The notes under the pieces are model-generated. The model made no database searches. It worked only from the letters and a program-made list of their open reading frames with translations, and was not told where the DNA came from. Positions 59,287 to 64,000 of a stretch of 64,000 nucleotides of DNA are shown piece after piece. Source of the DNA: Jacaranda mimosifolia (lineage: Eukaryota > Streptophyta > Magnoliopsida > Lamiales > Bignoniaceae); contig CM032125.1 of the NCBI GenBank assembly GCA_018894105.1, positions 34,271,032 through 34,335,031 of the forward strand. The letters run 5' to 3'. Numbering within the stretch: position 1 is the stretch's first letter; each line of letters opens with the position of its first letter. A program made the position numbers and the translations under genes.

Positions 59287-62284
59287 GTACCTTCTTCTTT
59301 TTTTTTTTTTTTATATCTAACTGCAATTAAATGTTGGTGGAAAAACTTGCTACTTAATTTACGTTATAACTTTACGTTCCAATCTCATGGAAAAAAGAAA
59401 TAAGTTTTATTGACTTCAGAAGACATCTGATGAGAATTCTTGTTGACATTTGCTCAAAATTTAAGGCACTTTCAGGCACTGAAGTTTTCAAGAAAATTCA
59501 GGCGTTGACACTAAATAGAAAGAAACAAAAAGTTATAAGAATTTCAAAATTATCATAAATTAATTATACATACATGTGGATAAAAAATTTTATTTCGTTA
59601 TGATAGTGAAATTTTTTTTCAGCTGATAGAACAATTATATATTATAAGTTGTAGTTATTAGCAGGTATTGTTAAACTACATATAGTGACAAATCAATGAA
59701 AATACCAAAATTTTCCACAATAATTCTTTGACAGATCATACTATTGCTAAACTGTTAATATTACGTTATTTGAAAAAATATCGTCACTTAATAAATACTA
59801 GTAATTTTGGAATGCTATATGCATGTGCTAAAATTTTTGTAATATAAAATAAATAAAAGTACTTATTTTTTTTTCATATAATACAATATACAGTGCAATT
59901 TTTTAATGATTTCAATATATTCATAAGTTGTATTTCTAAAAATCAGAAAATAATAATAAAATTATTTTAAGAAGATCACTCGAAAATCCACCAAAAAGTA
60001 GGTTGATGCTTTTTGAATAAATTATATTGTTAATTATCTTTTTGCCATTAATGCTATTTTTTCCCCAAAATGGGATGCATTAGAACTTTTGCATGTATAA
60101 GACTAAATGGCATTCATTTGTCTGTATGCTTAACTCTTCAAATTTTTCCATTTTTTAACATTTCTAAGTCAATTTCTTATAATATTCAAATTTGCCAATT
60201 TGATTTGTACTAGTCATTGGACCTAAGTCTCTAGTCCCATATTATTAGTGGGACAATTTTATTTTATTTTCAATCAATTGACTATGTAGATAGCCATACC
60301 CAAACCTAAATACGCGGCCAATGTAATTCACAGTTCAAATTTTCAACTGTGCTTAGTAATGGATCATAAAAGCCTCTTCTCTTTCGGGGCCCCTTTCAAT
60401 TAAAGACCCCACAAATATAGTGCAATTGTGTCAACCTTACTTAATTCTACCCTAAAAGTTTTTTGTGTAGGCCACCTAGTTAGTTAGACAACTTACATCA
60501 TATGGGATCTTGTTGTTAGTTTGGTGTTGTTGAAGTTTCATAAAATAAGGTCTACAATGACTTAATTCAAAGTTGAGTCACATGCTTCTGACGAATAACG
60601 AATATTGATCGAGTTTGGAAACACTAAATATATAAAATTATGCCATATCAAGTAGTTAGAACTTGCAATGTGCTGGTTTAGCATTGTTGGCGATATTCAA
60701 ATTCATTGTTGAATATGGAATCCCTGATGTGTTGTCCTGTAAATATTTGTGGACGGGAATTTTATTTTTATGAAAAAAATTTCTTAACGAGTGAGATAGA
60801 GTAGTTTATAAGTCGACTCAAAACCTCATGTCTTTTGATGTGGGATAATATTTGATACCATTTAGAAGACTTAATAAAAAATCATGACTCGTTAGATAAA
60901 CTACATGGCACAACTATGAATAGAATGTATTAGAACTTAGAAAAATAACCGAAAAAGAGTATGCATAGCATTTGTATGATCACTACGAAGCACAAACTGC
61001 ACTAAATATTTTAATTGAAGGAATTTCAAGTCAGTAAGGTTCGTAAGTCACATTCAATTGGCCTAATGCTGCTTTTTTAATATGATTCACCATTTGATGA
61101 GATAGAAAGATTAATAAAAAACAGTAAAGAAATAAATACGATGTTGCATGGGCCATCAATAAGTTCAAGAATTTTCTTTGTAGAAATGTTCTAAGTTTGT
61201 ATAAAGTTCAAAAACTATGCATGTGTATGTAGTATGTGCATATTTATATAGATAGATGGATGGTCCTCCTGCTACATTAAATTATGGCACATGGTATAGC
61301 ATGGTCTATTGCAATCGCGCACAGACTGTTATTAGACTCTTCCCACAGAAAGAGGACAAACAAAAAAAAAAAAAGGAAAAAATCACCTGTGCATTTATAG
61401 TCAAATTTAACATATTGTCTAAAGCTCTAGCTAGCCCAACGGCTAAGCCAATTTATGATATTTTTCTTTTTCTTTTTTAATTTATCACTTATTTAGAAAC
61501 ACGTACGAGTACGCACATGTTAAAAAACAAGTAAATTGTTTGAATTAAATATTTTAGATAGTTTGAATAAAAGCGTGGTCCATAATCGCTAAAATATAGA
61601 TACATGATATTATTCTTTTATTGAGAGAATAAATACATATTGTGAAGTAAAATGCTATTGATATGTAATCGAGGGAGTAATATAATAATCATTACGAAAT
61701 CCTACTAGCACGATATCTTTTTTGAGGTGATAGATTGGATTAAGATTGAAGGAAGGAATTTATTTCAGTATGATCAAAATGAATACTTTGAACTTCGTGG
61801 TTAGAAAAAATATTACAAGTGACTCTATTCAAACGAAGCAATTTGATTGAAAGCATGAGTATTGATAATATAAATCCTATATAATTCAAATGTACTTCTA
61901 ATGGTATTCTTGGGCTTCGTACTTTATGCTTTTCATATGCCTCCAAATAAACTATACTAGGAATGAAGGTCTGGTAAAAGAGAATGTTATTACACAAGTA
62001 TAAAATCGAGTGAAATACTTATTAAGAATGAGAGAAAATTTCGATGAGAGAGTAGGTAACCACATAAGTCTTTTTCTATATTTTTCAACCATCATCCAAG
62101 AAAAAGAAATGACCATTAATGAGAGCAAGCATTGATGGGTTGAACAAGTTGTTAGGTTTTATCAAATTTTATAATTTGTTGAATCTGATGATCACATGTT
62201 ATATAACGATAAGTCAATAATTTTCCTCCACTTGCCACTAAAAATAAAATGCATAAGTCATATATGGACATGGTGTGACATGAA
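59287..62284. other. Intergenic DNA between DCR and the UPF0496 gene
   Basis: No gene is supported. The sequence is AT-rich with scattered open frames below 90 codons that resemble nothing recognised. The last few hundred bases probably include the 3' UTR of the UPF0496 gene. Confidence 0.55.
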
Positions 62285-63961
62285 TTATTTGGCTAATGGA
62301 CTTGGTGAATTCAAGGTGGGAGTACCAGAATTCAAAATTTCTTTAACCACAAGATTTCTAGCTCTATTGATGGTCATGAAACATAAGTACAAATGCTCTT
62401 CTAACTCATCAAGCTGCTCAATGAAGCTTTGATTATTCTTCTTTAGTTGGTAAGCCACTTGTTCACTGGCTTGGAGCCGATCGTCCCCTCTCTCTATCCA
62501 GAGTTGTATCCATGCTTCCACATGTTCCAGCTCGTTGTTAAGCCGAGCTACTAGCCGACTTATAGTGTCCAAGTCTCTAATCACTATATAAGTCCCTTTA
62601 GCTGCTGCATCGAGCTGAGCCGACCACCTAGTCAGCTTCTCCATTGAAATCAGTTCAAGCGAAGCTGTCATAGCCCCAGGCGCAGCCACCAGCAATACAA
62701 AAGCATGAGCCGCGACAATCACAAGAAGTGACGTGGTAATAGCCACGAGAAAAACAGCCGAGCCACATCTGAGTTTCTTGAGCCGACGAATTTTGGATCG
62801 TGTCTTGTCACGGCGCGACTCAAGCTGTTTGAGCATGTTAGAACAACTGTTCTGCACGGCTTGGAAACGGCTCATGGATGGAGCTGAAGTGCAAAATGGG
62901 TTAGATTTTGAGAATAGGGTCACTCGGGCCAATACTATGGGTAAATGGTTGATTTGTAGACCCGATTCATTTTGAGAGCATGACTCAAATGGATCTTTTA
63001 GGGATTTATATCTTTTTCGGATACGGTAAATATCTTTGAGCAGTAGCTCACATAAATAAGAAGCATCAGATGTGTTAGAAAAATAATAATTTAAGAGAGA
63101 CAAAATCTTTGGATGAGTTTGAGTCAAACCCAAAATTCTGGTTACTGTGGACTGATTTGGATCCAATAGATGCTCAGCAAAGATCCGATAGGATGAGAGC
63201 CGAGCCGCCGTGGTGGATCCCAGACTTCTATGCGTAGTTAGATCCCCTTTATTTAGGGCAAGAACGTGTGTCCAGAAATCATTATAAGATTCGGTCCGAA
63301 ATGCATTAGCATACTCTTCTCGGAGGTCCAGATGTGCTGGGTTCGGGTCATCCATTTGGGTCACTAAAACACAGCATAAAGAGTAGAAAATTAAATGTTT
63401 GAAGAAAAAAATAAAGAAGAAACATTTGAAGCAATTAAATTATGTTATACGTATAGGTTTTAACACAAAAAGTACGTAGAGCTTCTGATGGAGTTTTATC
63501 GCCTAAATTTATATTTGCTCGACGTCGAATGTTATTGGGTTTGATAATCTATTTTTACAGTTTATAAAATATTAAAAAAAATTAAAGCATTTAAATAAAA
63601 TAAAATTTTGAAATTTATAGAATATTAGTAATTATAATTTTTATAATTAATATAGTTTAAATTATAATAATGTGTTAAAATTTTAAAAATAAGTTATCTT
63701 TTTTTAACAAAATTATCAAACAGTACTTTATAACAATTTAGGAATCTCAAAATATTTTTAGCAGTTTATAAATTCATCTAATTACTTTATGTTTTATTTA
63801 AAGTTTTGATAATTAAAGATAATAATAGAAATATTTAAAAAATTATTGTAACATAAAAAAATGAATTTAAACCTTATTAAAAAATATAAATATAAATACA
63901 TGGTACACCTACCATTGCATGCAAACAACTTCTTGACCCCAGCATGTAGCCTTATCTTCAT
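62285..63961 (-). CDS. UPF0496 family membrane protein (At3g19330-like)
   Basis: A two-exon gene, 375 residues: exon 1 63913-63961 (16 codons plus one base, MKIRLHAGVKKLFACN) and exon 2 62285-63363. The intron has a GTAGG donor and a TTTTAG acceptor; joining the single exon 1 base to TG gives Val17 and an open frame. Exon 2 has no ATG before residue 20, so the small first exon best explains the N-terminus. The protein is mostly alpha-helical with coiled-coil-like stretches (LESRRDKTRSKIRRLKKL; LNNELEHVEAWIQ). Residues about 216-246 are a strongly hydrophobic region (VFLVAITTSLLVIVAAHAFV) that may cross the membrane twice. Length and order match plant UPF0496 proteins, whose function is unknown. 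The plus-strand frames here are shadows. Confidence 0.87.
63364..63912 (-). other. Intron 1 of the UPF0496 gene
   Basis: A 549-bp, very AT-rich intron inferred from the donor and acceptor that join the two exons in frame. Confidence 0.7.
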
Positions 63962-64000
63962 TCTGTCCGTTTACAATACTGAAATTGACAAAACTAGAAA

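Overview
This window looks like nuclear DNA from a dicot plant. It is AT-rich, its genes are split by GT-AG introns, and microsatellites and transposable elements fill most of the space between genes. The gene set is typically plant: a thylakoid Tat component (HCF106/TatB) with an N-terminal extension, a BAHD acyltransferase of the DCR type, a PLAT-plant-stress protein, a hydroxyproline-rich protein like Arabidopsis At5g52430, and a UPF0496 (At3g19330-like) membrane protein. The species cannot be named from sequence alone.

Layout. 1-12.4 kb is AT-rich intergenic DNA. It holds a GC-rich MITE-like repeat (0.5-1.0 kb), an AT-rich MITE-like repeat (1.27-1.78 kb), a solo LTR with a perfect 5-bp target duplication (4310-4997), a degenerate tandem repeat and several microsatellites. 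A two-exon PLAT gene lies at 12.41-13.05 kb (-). At 13.87-16.15 kb is a Mutator-like foldback element with ~0.8-kb terminal inverted repeats and a perfect 9-bp target duplication. From 17.59 to 33.89 kb is a Ty3/gypsy block of the Tat type: a complete but decayed element on the minus strand (LTRs at 17588-18288 and 27760-28462), joined through its upper LTR to a second copy that is truncated inside pol. Each copy carries, between pol and the 3' LTR, an intron-containing gene on the opposite strand with its own TATA box and poly(A) signal. This is the most unusual content of the window.

33.9-38.2 kb is intergenic, with a ~640-bp tandem duplication and a hAT-like MITE. The At5g52430-like gene occupies 38.2-41.7 kb (-). 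41.9-47.6 kb is intergenic, with a Tourist-like MITE, a strong G-quadruplex motif and a ~180-bp tandem duplication. HCF106 spans 48.03-52.06 kb (+, six exons). 52.2-55.3 kb is rich in MITEs and includes one MITE nested inside another. DCR spans 55.3-58.6 kb (-, two exons). 58.7-62.2 kb is intergenic. The UPF0496 gene is at 62.3-63.96 kb (-, two exons).

The five host genes are unrelated single-copy plant genes and do not form a pathway. HCF106 works in protein transport into the thylakoid. DCR and, more loosely, the PLAT protein belong to surface and stress biology. All exon boundaries were placed by eye from splice signals, reading-frame continuity and recalled family similarity. No database search or transcript evidence was available.
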